Shown piece after piece: positions 44,664 through 55,013 of a DNA stretch of 64,000 bases (position 1 is the stretch's first letter; every line of letters starts with the position of its first letter). Position numbers and translations under genes: made by a program. Under the pieces are notes generated by a model, which was given only the letters and a program-made list of their open reading frames with translations, had not been told where the DNA came from and ran no database searches. Origin of the DNA: Cladocopium goreaui (lineage: Eukaryota > Sar > Dinophyceae > Suessiales > Symbiodiniaceae); the NCBI GenBank assembly GCA_947184155.2, contig CAMXCT020006570.1, positions 324,501 to 388,500 of the forward strand, in the 5' to 3' direction.

Positions 44664-46150
44664 TGCAGTGTGGAGTGTAAAGTGTGGAGTGTAAAGTGTG
44701 GAGTGTGGAGTGTAAAGTGTGGAGTGTGGAGTGTAAAGCGTGGAGTGGGGACTGTAGAGTGTAAAGTGTAGAATGCGAAGTGTAAAGTGTAGAGTGTGGA
44801 GTGTAAAGTGTAGAGTGTGGAGTGTGGAGTGTAGCGTGTAGAGTGTGGAGTGAGGAGTGAGGAGTGTAAAGTGCAAAGTGTGGAGTGTGGAGTGTAAAGT
44901 GAGGAGTGTGGAGTGTAAAGTGTGGAGTGAGGAGTGTAAAGTGTAAAGTGTAGAGTGTGGAGTGTAAAGTGTGGAGTGTGGAGTGCGGAGTGCGGAGTGT
45001 GGAGTGTGGAGTGGAAAGTGTAGAGTGTGGAGTGTAGAATGTAGAATGTAAAATGTAAAGTGTGAAGTGTAGAGTTTAAAGTGTAGAGTGTGGAGTGTAA
45101 AGTGTAGAGTGTCGAGTGTGGAGTGAGGAGTGTAACGTGTAAAGTGCGGAGTGTGGAGTGTAAAGTGTAGAGTGTGGAGTGTGGAGTGTGGAGTGGAAAG
45201 TGTAGAGTGTGGAGTGAGGGGTGTGGAGTGTGGAGTGTGGAGTGTGGAGTGGGAAGTGTGGAGTGTAAAGTGAGGAGTGTGGAGTGTAAAGTGAGGAGTG
45301 TGGAGTGTAAAGTGAGGAGTGTGGAGTGTAAAGTGTGGAGTGTGGAGTGTAAAGTGAGGAGTGTAAAGTGTAGAGTCTGGAGTCCAAAGTGTGGAGTGTG
45401 GAGTGCGGAGTGTGGAGGGTAAAGTGTAGAGTGTGGAGTGTAAAGTGAGGAGTGTGGAGTGTAGAGTGTGGAGTGTGGGGTGCAAACTGTGGAGTGTGGA
45501 GTGTAAAGTGTAGAGTGTGGAGTGTGGCGTGTGGAGTGTGGAGTGCGGAGTGTAAAGTGAGGAGTGTGGAGTGTAGAGTGTAGAGTGTAGAGTGAGGAGT
45601 GAGGAGTGAGGAGTTTACAGTGTAAAGTGTAGAGCGCTGAGTGTGGAGTGTAAAGTGTGGAGTGTGGAGTGTGGAGTGTAAAGTGTGGAGTGTGGAGTGT
45701 GGAGTGTAAAGTGTGGAGTGTGGAGTGCAACGTGTAGAGTGTGGAGTGTGGAGTGGGGAGTGGAAAGTGTAGAGTGTGGAGTGTGAGTGGGGGATGTGGA
45801 GTGTAGAGTGTGGAGGGAGGAGTGAGGAGTTTAATAAAGTGTAAAGTGTAGAGTGCGGAGTGTGGAGTGTGGAATGTGGAGTGTAAAGTGAGGAGTGTGG
45901 AGTGTAAAGTGTGGAGTGCGGAGTGCAAAGTGTAAAGTGTGGAGTGTGGAGTGTGGAGGGTAAAGTGTAGAGTGTGGAGTGTGGAGTGGAAAGTCTAGTT
46001 TGTGGAGTGTAGAGTGTGGAGTGTAAAATGTAAAAAGTGTGGAGTGTGGGGTGTAAAGTGTAGAGTGTGGAGTGTGGAGTGTAGAGTGTGGAGTGTGGAG
46101 TGTAAAGGGAGGAGTGTGGAGTGTAAAGTGTGGAGTGAGGAGTGCGGAGC
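44664..46150. repeat. 1.5-kb minisatellite of 7-bp units (GGAGTGT / AAAGTGT / AGAGTGT)
   Basis: Over 200 heptamers in a near-continuous array, often in 14- and 21-bp higher-order patterns such as GTGGAGTGTAAAGTGTAGA. Because the unit has no stop in several frames, the minus strand is open for over 450 codons as Thr/His/Leu/Ser/Pro repeats, which is not evidence of a protein. Confidence 0.97.
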
Positions 46151-46860
46151 TTTCCCCATAGACACGGCGACGCCACAGGAAATCCAACGACTCGAGACGA
46201 GACACGTGGATGCAGAAAAACGAGCATTTCGTACGAGACTTCCTCCAATTTTGACATTTTCGACACGTTATCAAACACGTTGGAATGTCGCAAAGTGCCA
46301 CGCCTGCCACGCAAAACGACATGACAAGCTGCTTGGAAACCTTCGAAAAGGAGAGGTTTTGCGGCTTCCCCCATAGACACGGCGAAGCCACAGGAAAACA
46401 GAGACTCGAGACAAGACACGTGGATGCAGAAAAACGAGCATTTCGTACGAGACTTCCTCCAATTTTGACATTTTCGACACGTTATCAAACACGTTGGAAT
46501 GTCACAAAGTGCCACGCCTGCCACGCAAAACGACATGACAAGCTGCTTGGAAACCTTCGAAAAGGAGAGGGTTTGCGGCTTCCCCCATAGACACGGCGAA
46601 GCCACAGGAAAACCAGAGACTCGAGACAAGACACGTGGATGCAGAAAAATCAGCATTTCGTACGAGACTTCCTCCAATTTTCATAGTTTGAAACATGCCG
46701 CAAGAACATGTTTTCCAGCTTCCCCCATAGACACGGCGAGGCCACAGGGAAACCAGAGACTCGAGACGAGACACGTGGGAGCACCAAAACGAGCATTTCG
46801 TGCGAGACTTCCTCCAATTTTCACACTTTGTAGCTTCAAAATCGACGTTTTCCTACGAGT
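46150..46860. repeat. about 214-bp GC-rich tandem repeat, 3-4 copies
   Basis: Copies begin CTTCCCCCATAGACACGGCG at about 46150, 46364, 46578 and 46717 (the last two shortened). Each contains CGAGAC(A/G)AGACACGTGG, GACTTCCTCCAATTTT and, in full copies, GTGCCACGCCTGCCACGCAA. Confidence 0.9.
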
Positions 46861-46929
46861 TTTCCTTAGAACGTGAAAATTTGTAACCTCAAAATCGATG
46901 TTTCGTGCGAGGCTTCCGTCAATTTTCAG

Positions 46930-47215
46930 CACATGTCAGAAAATGCCACGCCTGCCACGGAATTTGCACCTTGTCGCCACTTGACGCAGCCCTGCCAATG
47001 CGATTTACAAAAAACACGCAACATGACACGTCTAAAGTGCTGCGCCTGCCACGAAAAATGACGATGGACACGTCCAAAGTGCTGCGCCTGCCACGAAAAC
47101 TGCAACACATCTTCTGAAAACGTCGCAAAAGTATTGCGCCTGCCACGCAAAACGACTTTCGACACGTTCCGGAACACGTCTGAATGTCACGAAGTGCCAC
47201 GCCTGCCACGCGAAA
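46930..47215. repeat. array of TG(C)GCCTGCCACG motifs
   Basis: Six further copies of (A)GTGC(T)GCGCCTGCCACGNAAA at about 48-54-bp spacing, separated by ACACGTC(T/C)AAAG, continuing the motif found in the 214-bp unit. Confidence 0.8.
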
Positions 47216-47297
47216 CGAAGCAACGACACGTCTGAAACCTCCAAAAATTACCACCTCTGCAGAACTTCCCATAGGCACGGCCATACGGTCCTCGCGC

Positions 47298-47380
47298 GGA
47301 CGGTTGCGAACGGTTGCGAACGGTTGCGAACGGTTGCGAACGGTTGCGAACGGTTGCGAACGGTTGCGGACGGTTGCACT
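47298..47380. repeat. 10-bp tandem array CGGTTGCGAA
   Basis: Seven or eight near-perfect units followed by one variant CGGTTGCACT. Confidence 0.97.
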
Positions 47381-47744
47381 CGCGAACGCAACGTCGAGCG
47401 AACACACCCTCAACCCCCAGACCCCCAGAGTGAAACGGGAACCCTTGCTACGCATTCGGGAATCAGTGATATCCACTCATCATTATATATGCAGTATATA
47501 CATATATATATATATATACATCATATGATATCCAATATATATTATGTATACATCGTGATACAACATCCAGTGTCAACCCTGGATTCATGGTGATTAATCC
47601 TGGATAAAAAAAAAAACATCAATGATTAACATCATGTGGTATTTATCCATCTTGGTGGGATGAGCATCCCCTTTCATGAGAACATTGACGCAGCCCATAT
47701 TTTGATATATGTTGTTGTTTTTTTTACAGCATAAATCACACGTG

Positions 47745-47861
47745 GCTAGCTCGAAAATCTTCCATGATCCTTCCATTTATAGTTGATTTTCAGCGAAAGA
47801 ACCATCCGAAAATTGTTCGGCGAAAACTTCCGGTTTGCCATGTTTAATTACCAAAGGGTAC
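47745..47861. mobile_element. family 1-related MITE remnant
   Basis: CTCGAAAATCTTCCATGATC left half, GCCATGTTTAATTACCAAAGGGTA right end. Confidence 0.5.
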
Positions 47862-48644
47862 CACACATATGTATATATATATAGTATAATATATATTATA
47901 ATATATATATATATATAATCATATATAATTATATAAAGACATATAAAGACCATAAAGCATTAACCCATAGGAACCACGATTTTCGCATTGAAAACTATTG
48001 AAATCGCATTTATGAATTTATAAGCTATATGTTCATTGAATCTCATGATGGTTGGTGAAACTATCGCCATTAAAAAAAAAAAACTCATCAGCCATGAATT
48101 TCATGATGATGTCCTCCACATTTGATCCGTGGGATGATCCTCCAAGTATGATTACTAACCCTTTATAGTGGAGGAAATCATCAGTATTCATCAAAATGGT
48201 TACTAACCCTTTTAATGCATCATTTTATGGAGGATCATACCATCATAAATGGTTAGTAATCAACTATACAGGGTTAGTAATCAACTATTTTTCCATTGAA
48301 AAACATGCATTCAGCATGGGGAAAGTCCAGCTTGCCACGTTTGATTACCAGGTACCACATTGAATATCCCATTTAAGCATCATTAACCCATGCGTAACCC
48401 AATACGAACCACTATCAACTACGAGTATCTCATTAAAACATTTAAAACATATTAAAAGCCCATGATATTGTCGATTGATATTGCCCATTCAAAGCCCCAT
48501 TTATCTGGGTAAATTATAATATTTCACTAACCTGAATTAAGGCCATTTGGGGATGATTTCCCTTACTAACCATGATTCCAGTGAGGTCGCAGTGAGGTCG
48601 TTATAATTTACCCAGATTTATAGTTTTATATCCCATTATATCAC

Positions 48645-48729
48645 CTCCATCAGAAAACGCCAACACTGAGGCTGCTACGTTGCTCAGGTGCTCCACCAGC
48701 CACAGGGCTGCGCTACGAGGCAGCTGGGC
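48645..48729 (-). CDS. candidate exon, unknown protein
   Basis: Acceptor ATCTGCAG|G, donor GATGGAG|GTGATA, 28 codons plus one base. Reads AQLPRSAALWLVEHLSNVAA, then SVLAFSDG. Joins in phase 0 to the exon at 48978-49025 across 248 bp. Confidence 0.62.
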
Positions 48730-48977
48730 CTGCAGATGCATGGAAGGTGGTGATTTCCAATGGCGAAATATGGGAGAAATATGGGAAAATCAAGGAGAAT
48801 ATAGGAGAGCTATGGGAAAATATCAGAGAAATATGGGAAAGTACTTCACCAATCCTCACAATTTCTGTAGGTTGATATGGGAAATTAGGGAACATATTGG
48901 AACATAATGGAAGATGGGAAATATATGGGGAAATTCAAGGTGCAGGTCGCCCCGTTGATCCTTTTTTTTCAGGTCGC

Positions 48978-49025
48978 CTCAACATGGCCAGTTGCAGCAC
49001 CCCGATGTTGCAGAAGCTCCAATCC
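48978..49025 (-). CDS. candidate exon, unknown protein
   Basis: Acceptor GCACGCAG|G and GC donor GTTGAG|GCGACC, 16 codons in phase 0 reading GLELLQHRGAATGHVE. Spliced to the next exon it continues AQLPRSAALW without a break. Confidence 0.6.
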
Positions 49026-49089
49026 CTGCGTGCGCCAAGGGCCATTTCTGTGAAATTCTCAAACCAAAACTATGCATTTCATGCGTACT

Positions 49090-49208
49090 ATATAGTAGCC
49101 TCCATTAAACATGGTTTGCTGGAAATTTCACCATTTATATGATTTTCCCATCAAACCACCATTTTAGAGTGGATTTTTCTAGCTTGCCATGCTTGATTAC
49201 CAAAGAAT
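49090..49208. mobile_element. family 1-related MITE remnant
   Basis: AACATGGTTTGCTGGAAAT left, CCATGCTTGATTACCAAAGAATA right. Arms strongly diverged. Confidence 0.4.
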
Positions 49209-49240
49209 AAATACGAGTAATTAACTCCTCAAACCTGATG

Positions 49241-49474
49241 TTAGACCTTTGCATGATGCTTCCCCGTTCCACCAAGGATCATATACAAGCATGGCGATTG
49301 AGGCTGCGGACATCTGTAGACTATCCATGTCCCCATTGCTAGTCTCGTGACGGCTGTATTGCTTGGTTGAAGCACTGCTTTCATTCCACCTATGGATGGT
49401 ATTGCAATTATAGCTCTGCACATATTAAACCCACAAAGAACTGGTCCATCATCGTCTTGACTAAAAAATCGCAT
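49241..49474 (-). CDS. overlapping open frames, possible exon
   Basis: One minus frame reads SQDDDGPVLCGFNMCRAIIA and IGGMKAVLQPSNTAVTRLAM. Another, after a CTACAG acceptor, reads MSAASIAMLVYDPWWNGEAS. Boundaries unresolved. Confidence 0.35.
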   Translation of the reverse strand: MRFFSQDDDGPVLCGFNMCRAIIAIPSIGGMKAVLQPSNTAVTRLAMGTWIVYRCPQPQSPCLYMILGGTGKHHAKV

Positions 49475-49564
49475 ACATATTAAAATATCTAAATACAGAC
49501 ATTATAAAGGGTTTATATGGATTTATCACTTAAGATAATTGACTAATCTAAGCCATCACAGATA

Positions 49565-49675
49565 TCATGTTCTATGATACTCTGCAAACAAATGGGCAAC
49601 TTCCACCATGCTCTGCAGAAAATTGTTTTGCTCCACCACGTCGCGTTCGCTGCGCTTCATCTGCTTGCCTCTGGC
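49565..49675 (-). CDS. candidate exon, possibly 3'-terminal
   Basis: Acceptor CTGTCAG|G in phase 0, reading ARGKQMKRSERDVVEQNNFL, then QSMVEVAHLFAEYHRT and TGA. An alternative donor inside (MVE|GTTGCC) would join it in phase 0 to GLELLQH at 49025. Charged and helical. Confidence 0.6.
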   Translation of the reverse strand, partial: ARGKQMKRSERDVVEQNNFLQSMVEVAHLFAEYHRT

Positions 49676-49789
49676 CTGACAGGTTGCAGCTAGTGAGAGG
49701 ACATTGCTCATAGAGAAAGCCGTGCTGACACACATGTTCCATCAAACCACAACATGTGGTGCAAAGAGATCTCGAATTTGGCTACAGTG

Positions 49790-51130
49790 TCTAAACAAAC
49801 CCCTTGGTTGCTCCTAGGGGGGGTCCACCCCCTGAAATAGTAGACCCCAGTGGCTGTTTTCCAGAGGGGCCTGACCCCCCCATACCCCTTTTGAGCATTT
49901 CTGAATGGATAAAATCTAGGGGCCCAAGTCTAGCATTCGTAAACCAAACATTTTTGCTAACACTCAACTTGGACAAGGGAACCAATACTTTGGAGCATTT
50001 TGGACGTTCAAAAATGATCAAAGGTCAGGCCCCTCAAATTTTTTTGGGCATGTTGTGAATATTTAGGACATACATGTTTTATCTGTGAATCTTATGAAAC
50101 CATGGACCTCCTGGATTTTAGCCATCGATTTTTTCTGCATGCCTCAGATAAGCTGGCCACTTTGAAAGGTTTTCAACGGAGATAAAGTTGATAAACATGT
50201 CATAACTATCTTCCCAAGAACACAATTTCTGCGCACCTTTAACGCCAGTTTTCTTAGAGAGATTCATCTATCAAGGTTAGCGGGTACAGATGTTATTTTC
50301 AGGCTTCCCCTCCAAGTTTCAAGAGCAAAGATTGGACAAGGCGAGGTGTTGGTTTCCAGGATTTGGTAGCCTTTTTTGGAATCAATTTCAGTGCGTCCTT
50401 GATGTGCAGGAGACTTTGTTCTGGATTTACTTTTAACAAATATGATAAAGGTAAACATTTCAGAACTGTCCCAAGTAAATAAACTTAGTGCAAGTTTTTT
50501 CACGCCAATTTTGCAGAGAGGTTGATATCTCAAGGTTGGGCACACAGGTTTTATTTGCTGGAACTGAAGATGGACAGGGTGAGATGCTGGTATCCAGGAT
50601 TTGGTTGCGTGCTTTTTGAGATCAATTTCAATATTTGTCCTTGATGTGAAAGTTCAACAAAAAATGACGTTCAAAAGAGATAATATTGACAGGGTTTCCG
50701 TGGCGCGAAAGCTGATAAACATGCCACACGTTTCCCAAGAAAAAAAATGTGCACCTTTGGTTGATGCCTGTTTTGCAGAGGATGAAAATATAAGATAGGT
50801 ACCAAATCTCAAGTAGGATGAAAATAAAATTCAATCAGCCCAACCTTCCAAAGATAAAATCAAGGTGCCTGACCTGAAATTGGAGTGAGATAAAATCCAA
50901 GGGGCTGGACCCCCCCCATGGGTCCTCCTTGGAAGCGAGTACCCTTGAGGGGACCTAGGGGGGTCCAGCCTCTTAGAATTCATCTCACACTTATGATCGA
51001 GATAAAATCTAGCATGTCTGCAGATAAAATCAAGGGACCTATCGTCATTTTTACTAAGGCTAAAAAAAAATAGCCATGCACCCCAGGGGCTGGAGCTCCT
51101 AGATCTCAGCTGGGAGCTACCAACGGGTAT
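49790..51130. repeat. degenerate tandem region with about 235-bp units and GGGGTCCA(G/C)CCCC motifs
   Basis: 50240-50420 and 50495-50650 share GAGAGRTTSATMTMTCAAGGTT, (G)GTATCCAGGATTTGGT and ATCAATTTCA...GTCCTTGATGTG in order. GATAAACATG...TTCCCAAGAA occurs at about 50190 and 50713. TAAAATC(T/C)A...GGGGGCC motifs recur at both ends (49.8-49.9 and 50.9-51.1 kb). No gene seen. Confidence 0.65.
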
Positions 51131-51541
51131 TCTAAACATAGACTGCTGTGTAAAAAGCTGATACACGTCACTACATCTGTGAATCAAGTTTTGGGCATGG
51201 CATGTACCCGGATGAATCCAATCTAAAACCCTAATGAGATTCGACAGGCCAACAAATAAATGGTTATTCCAACCTCAAGTATCATTTAGCCATGATTTCG
51301 GGTGCTCCTTGGTCGCCATGGATACGGATATGTCATGATATGTCTTGTTTCATCTGAGCTCACCACTCTTTCAATCTGCAAAAGACTCCAGGACAGCAGG
51401 ACATCCGAGGGAATACTAATATGTTTAGTCTGTTTAGTGGTCATTTTGAACATCCAAATGCACAAAGCCATTGCAATAAAAAAAGACACGTCCCATGGGT
51501 TTATTCCTATGAAATTAGCATGTCGGCTAAGTGCACCTGGC

Positions 51542-51595
51542 TCAGCCGAAGAGATCGAACTCCATGTCCTCCTCCTCTTCCTCTTCCACCACGGC
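51542..51595 (-). CDS. RPLP0: RPLP0 last exon: acidic C-terminal tail and stop
   Basis: After a TACCAG|G acceptor the exon reads AVVEEEEEEDMEFDLFG and TGA. This is the acidic P-stalk tail that contacts elongation factors. The usual eukaryotic ending is close to DDMGFGLFD; here it is EDMEFDLFG. The intron before it (51596-51936, 341 bp) starts GCCAGA. An open frame running straight through that intron is an artefact. Confidence 0.93.
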   Translation of the reverse strand, partial: AVVEEEEEEDMEFDLFG

Positions 51596-51936
51596 CTGGT
51601 ACAAATGGAAGGATTTATCATCAATTTATGGGATACACTGGGGATATGTAATGTAATGTAATGTAATGCAATGTAGGTATGTATATATATATATATAGAC
51701 ATAGTGGCTGAAAGGTTGCCCACTTTCTTTGAAGATCTCTCTATCTGCAAATGGCACAGCCGAAACAACGGAACCATCCAATTTAAAGCACAAAAACTGC
51801 CACAAAACAGCACACCCAGAACTGTACCCTTACATTTCATTACATCCCCATGATTATCCCATGAAATCACATTGGTGTTTTGCTTGTGAATTGCCAATAA
51901 ATCCATATAAATCCAGCATTTTTCTGGATTTCTGGC

Positions 51937-52050
51937 CTTCTTCTCCTCCTTCTTGGCTTCACCTCCACCACTCGCGGCAGGGGCAGCTGCCACGGGGTTG
52001 GCCGCGGCATAGGCGTCCGGATCCTCCAGGAACTTCTTCACGTCCTCCAC
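51937..52050 (-). CDS. RPLP0: RPLP0 exon: start of C-terminal domain and Ala-rich hinge
   Basis: 38 codons in phase 0: VEDVKKFLEDPDAYAAANPV, an alanine-rich hinge, then GGGEAKKEEKK. Corresponds to the KVKxFLxDPxAF...AAAPVAAA region of P0. Acceptor GGCTGAG|G, GC donor AAGAAG|GCCAGA. Confidence 0.95.
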
Positions 52051-52089
52051 CTCAGCCGCAGGTCGGCAGGTGACAAAATTTGGGGGAGA

Positions 52090-53872
52090 ACTTTACCAAA
52101 CATATTAGTGGCTTAATAGTGGCTTAATAGTGGCTAAATAGTGGGTTAAATAGTGGCTTAATAATGCTTAATAGTGGTTAAATAGTGGGTTAATAGTGGC
52201 TTAATAGTGGTTAAATAGTGGGTTAAATAGTGGCTTAATAATGCTTAATAGTGGTTAAATAGTGGGTTAATAGTGGCTTAATAGTGGCTTAATAGTGGTT
52301 AAATAGTGGGTTAAATAGTGACTTAATAATGCTTAATAGTGGTTAAATAGTGGCTTAAATAGTGGCTTAATAATGCTTAATAGTGGTTAAATAGTGGGTT
52401 AATAGTGGGTTAATAGTGGCTTAATAGTGGTTAAATAGTGGGTTAAATAGTGGCTTAATAATGCTTAATAGTGGTTAAATAGTGGGTTAATAGTGGCTTA
52501 ATAGTGGCTTAATAGTGGTTAAATAGTGGGTTAAATAGTGGCTTAATAATGCTAATAGTGGTTAAATAGTGGGTTAATAGTGGCTTATAGTGCTTAAATA
52601 GTAAAATAGTGGGTTAATAGTGAGCTTATAGTGGTTAAATAGTGGCTTAAATAGTGGCTTATGCTTAATAGTGGTTAAATAGTGGGTTAAGAGTGGCTTA
52701 ATAGTGGTAAATCGGGGTAAATAGTGGCTTAAGTAATGCTTAATAGTGGTTAATAGTGGGTTAATAGGGTTAATAGTGGCTTAATAGTGGTTAAATAGTG
52801 GGTTAAAAGAGTGGCTTAATAATGCTTAATAGTTGTTTAAATAGTGGGTTAAATAGTGGCTTAATAAGTGAATAGTGGTTAAATATGGGTAAAATGTGGC
52901 TTATAATAATGCTTTAATAGTGGTGTTAAAATAGTGGGTTTAAATAGTGGCTTAATAGGGCTTAATAGGTGGTTAAGTTTAAATAGTGGGTTAAATAGGG
53001 GCTAATAATGTTAATAGTGGTTAAATAGGGGTTAATAGGGCTTAATAGTGGCTAATAGTAGTGGTTAAATAGTGGGTAAAATAGTGACTAATAATGCTCA
53101 ATGTGGTTAAATAGTGGGTTAATAGGCTAATAATGCTTAATAGTGTTTAATAGTGGGTTAATAGTGGCTACTAGTGGTAAATAGGGGTTAAAGAGGGGTT
53201 AATAGTGGCTTAATAGTGGCTTAATATAGTGGGGTAATAGTGGCTAATAGTTGGTCTTAATAGTGGTAGTGGGTTAAATAGTGGCTTATAATGCTTATAG
53301 TGGTTAAATAGGGGTTAATAGTGGCTTAATAGTGGCTAATAGTGGTAAATAGTGGGTTTAAATAGTGGCTAATAATGCTTAATAGTGGTTAAATAGTGGG
53401 TTAAGTGGCGTAATAGTGGTTAAATAGTGGGTTAAATAGTGGCTTAATAATGCTTAATAGTGGTTAAATAGTGGGTTAATAGTGGCTTAATAGTGGCTTA
53501 ATAGTGGTTAAATAGTGGGTTAAATAGTGGCTTAATAATGCTTAATAGTGTTAAATAGTGGGTTAAATAGTGGCTTAATAGTGGCTTAATAGCTTAAATA
53601 GTGGGTTAAATAGTGGCTTAATAATGCTTAATAGTGGTTAAATAGTGGGTTAATAGTGGCTTAATAGTGGCTTAATAGTGGTTAAATAGTGGGTTAAATA
53701 GTGGCTTAATAATGCTTAATAGTGGTTAAATAGTGGGTTAATAGTGGCTTAAATAGTGGGTTAATAGTGGTTAAATAGTGGGTTAATAGTGGCTTAATAG
53801 TGGGTTAATAGTGGCTTAATAGTGGTTAAATAGTGGGTTAAATAGTGGCTTAATAATGCTTAATAGTTTGCT
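52090..53872. repeat. TTAATAGTGG satellite, block 1 (in RPLP0 intron 6)
   Basis: Units of 10-11 bp (TTAATAGTGGC, TTAATAGTGGT, TAAATAGTGGG, TTAATAATGC) form an about 75-100-bp higher-order repeat. The stretch 52550-53400 is much more irregular than the rest, with many one- and two-base indels. Confidence 0.97.
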
Positions 53873-54261
53873 AAGCCCCTATTATGCTTAACTTACCCCC
53901 TGTTTGCTGGGCAGGGGGGGGGCCTATGTAGTGGTGCAACTGGTGGTGCGTAGTCTGGACGATCCAAGTTCAAATTCCATTGAAAATTGAAATAAAACCG
54001 AACATCATCCCCGTCGCAAACATTTTAATACTAATGGTCCCGAGACCCAACATATCCAGAAAAGCATTTGTTCCTCTCTGACGCCAATTGATTTCCTGGG
54101 TGTTGATTCTGATGCAAATAGTAATGAAATATGGCCATAATTTTATTGTGTTGTCAAAGCAAACACGTTTTCATTTGTCCAAAGATCGCATTTCCATGCG
54201 AAAATCACCATTCAGATTCACGCGGTCCCATTGCACTTTCCCATCTGGTTACAATATAGGT

Positions 54262-54632
54262 TCCGACGCGGCTCCGAGGCGGCTCCGACGGAACCGCGTC
54301 GGAACCGCGTCGGAACCGAGTCGGAACCGAGTCGGGACCGAGTCGGGACCGAGTCGGAACCGAGTCGGAAACGCGTCGGAACCGCGTCGGAACTGCGTCG
54401 GAACCGAGTCGGAACCGAGTCGGAACCGAGTCGGAACTGCGTCGGAACCGCGTGGGAACCGCGTCGGAACCGCGTCGGAACCGAGTCGGAACCGAGTCGG
54501 AACCGAGTCGGAGCCGAGTCGGAACCGAGTCGGAACCGAGTCGGAACCGAGTCGGAACCGAGTCGGAACCGCGTCGGAACCGAGTCGGAACCGAGTCGGA
54601 ACTGAGTCGGAACCGCGTCGGGAACGTGTTGG
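54262..54632 (+). repeat. 11-bp tandem array (TCGGAACCGAG / TCGGAACCGCG)
   Basis: About 33 units with GAG and GCG variants interspersed. Because 33 bp equals 11 codons and the unit lacks stops, several frames stay open on both strands; these are not genes. Confidence 0.97.
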
Positions 54633-54891
54633 CCCCAGAAGGGGCCTCTATAATGCTTAGTAAACCTATACACTACTTGTGCATGGGGCGGTGTCAAACA
54701 GGACGCGGGGCAAGTAATGACCGCAGCAAAGTCGCCCCATTAGTAACTGCAGATGTTTGGGCGGGCGAAGAAAACGAATCGGGCATTCCATCAGGCTCCC
54801 CGTTCGCCCCCGAGCACCACCAAATGCCGACATAACACAGGCTAAGCATACATGGAGGCCCATTCTGGGGCCAACATCTTCCCGACGCGGT
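54617..54891. repeat. inverted repeat joining the two 11-bp arrays
   Basis: GTGTTGGCCCCAGAAGGGGC then TCTATAATGCTTAGT at the left is mirrored by GCTAAGCATACATGGAGGCC and CATTCTGGGGCCAACATC at the right (54839-54885), with an about 180-bp spacer. Confidence 0.85.
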
Positions 54892-55013
54892 TCCGACTCG
54901 CGGTTCCGACTCGGTTAATTCCGACGCGGTTCCGACGCGGTTTCGACGCGGTTTCGACGCGCTTCCGACACGCTTCCGACACGCTTCCGACGCGCTTCCG
55001 ACGCGAGCAAACC
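54885..55013 (-). repeat. inverted partner array (TTCCGACGCGG / TTCCGACACGC)
   Basis: About 11 units of the reverse complement of the 54262-54632 repeat, more diverged. Confidence 0.92.

Noticed and set aside
44549-46677. Minus-strand frames of 276-533 codons rich in Thr, His, Leu, Ser and Pro
   Set aside because: They are translations of a 7-bp tandem repeat that has no stop in several frames. The opposite strand is also open in places, and there is no splice or codon evidence.
46002-46876. Frames of 100-186 codons on both strands in the 214-bp repeats
   Set aside because: Repeated almost identically in each unit and open on both strands. No start, splice or bias evidence separates them from repeat artefacts.
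51286-52050. A 254-codon minus frame starting MEDVKKFLEDPD
   Set aside because: Only the first 38 codons (exon 51937-52050) are P0. The rest reads through the intron, and the true tail at 51542-51595 is in another frame.
53960-53985. AAGTTCAAATTCC resembling an RNA polymerase III B box (possible SINE)
   Set aside because: No A box at suitable spacing, no poly(A) or target duplication seen.
54088-54697. Open frames of 124-190 codons (Arg/Glu/Ser repeats on plus, Arg/Phe/Asp/Ser on minus)
   Set aside because: They are the 11-bp array read in different frames, inside an RPLP0 intron.
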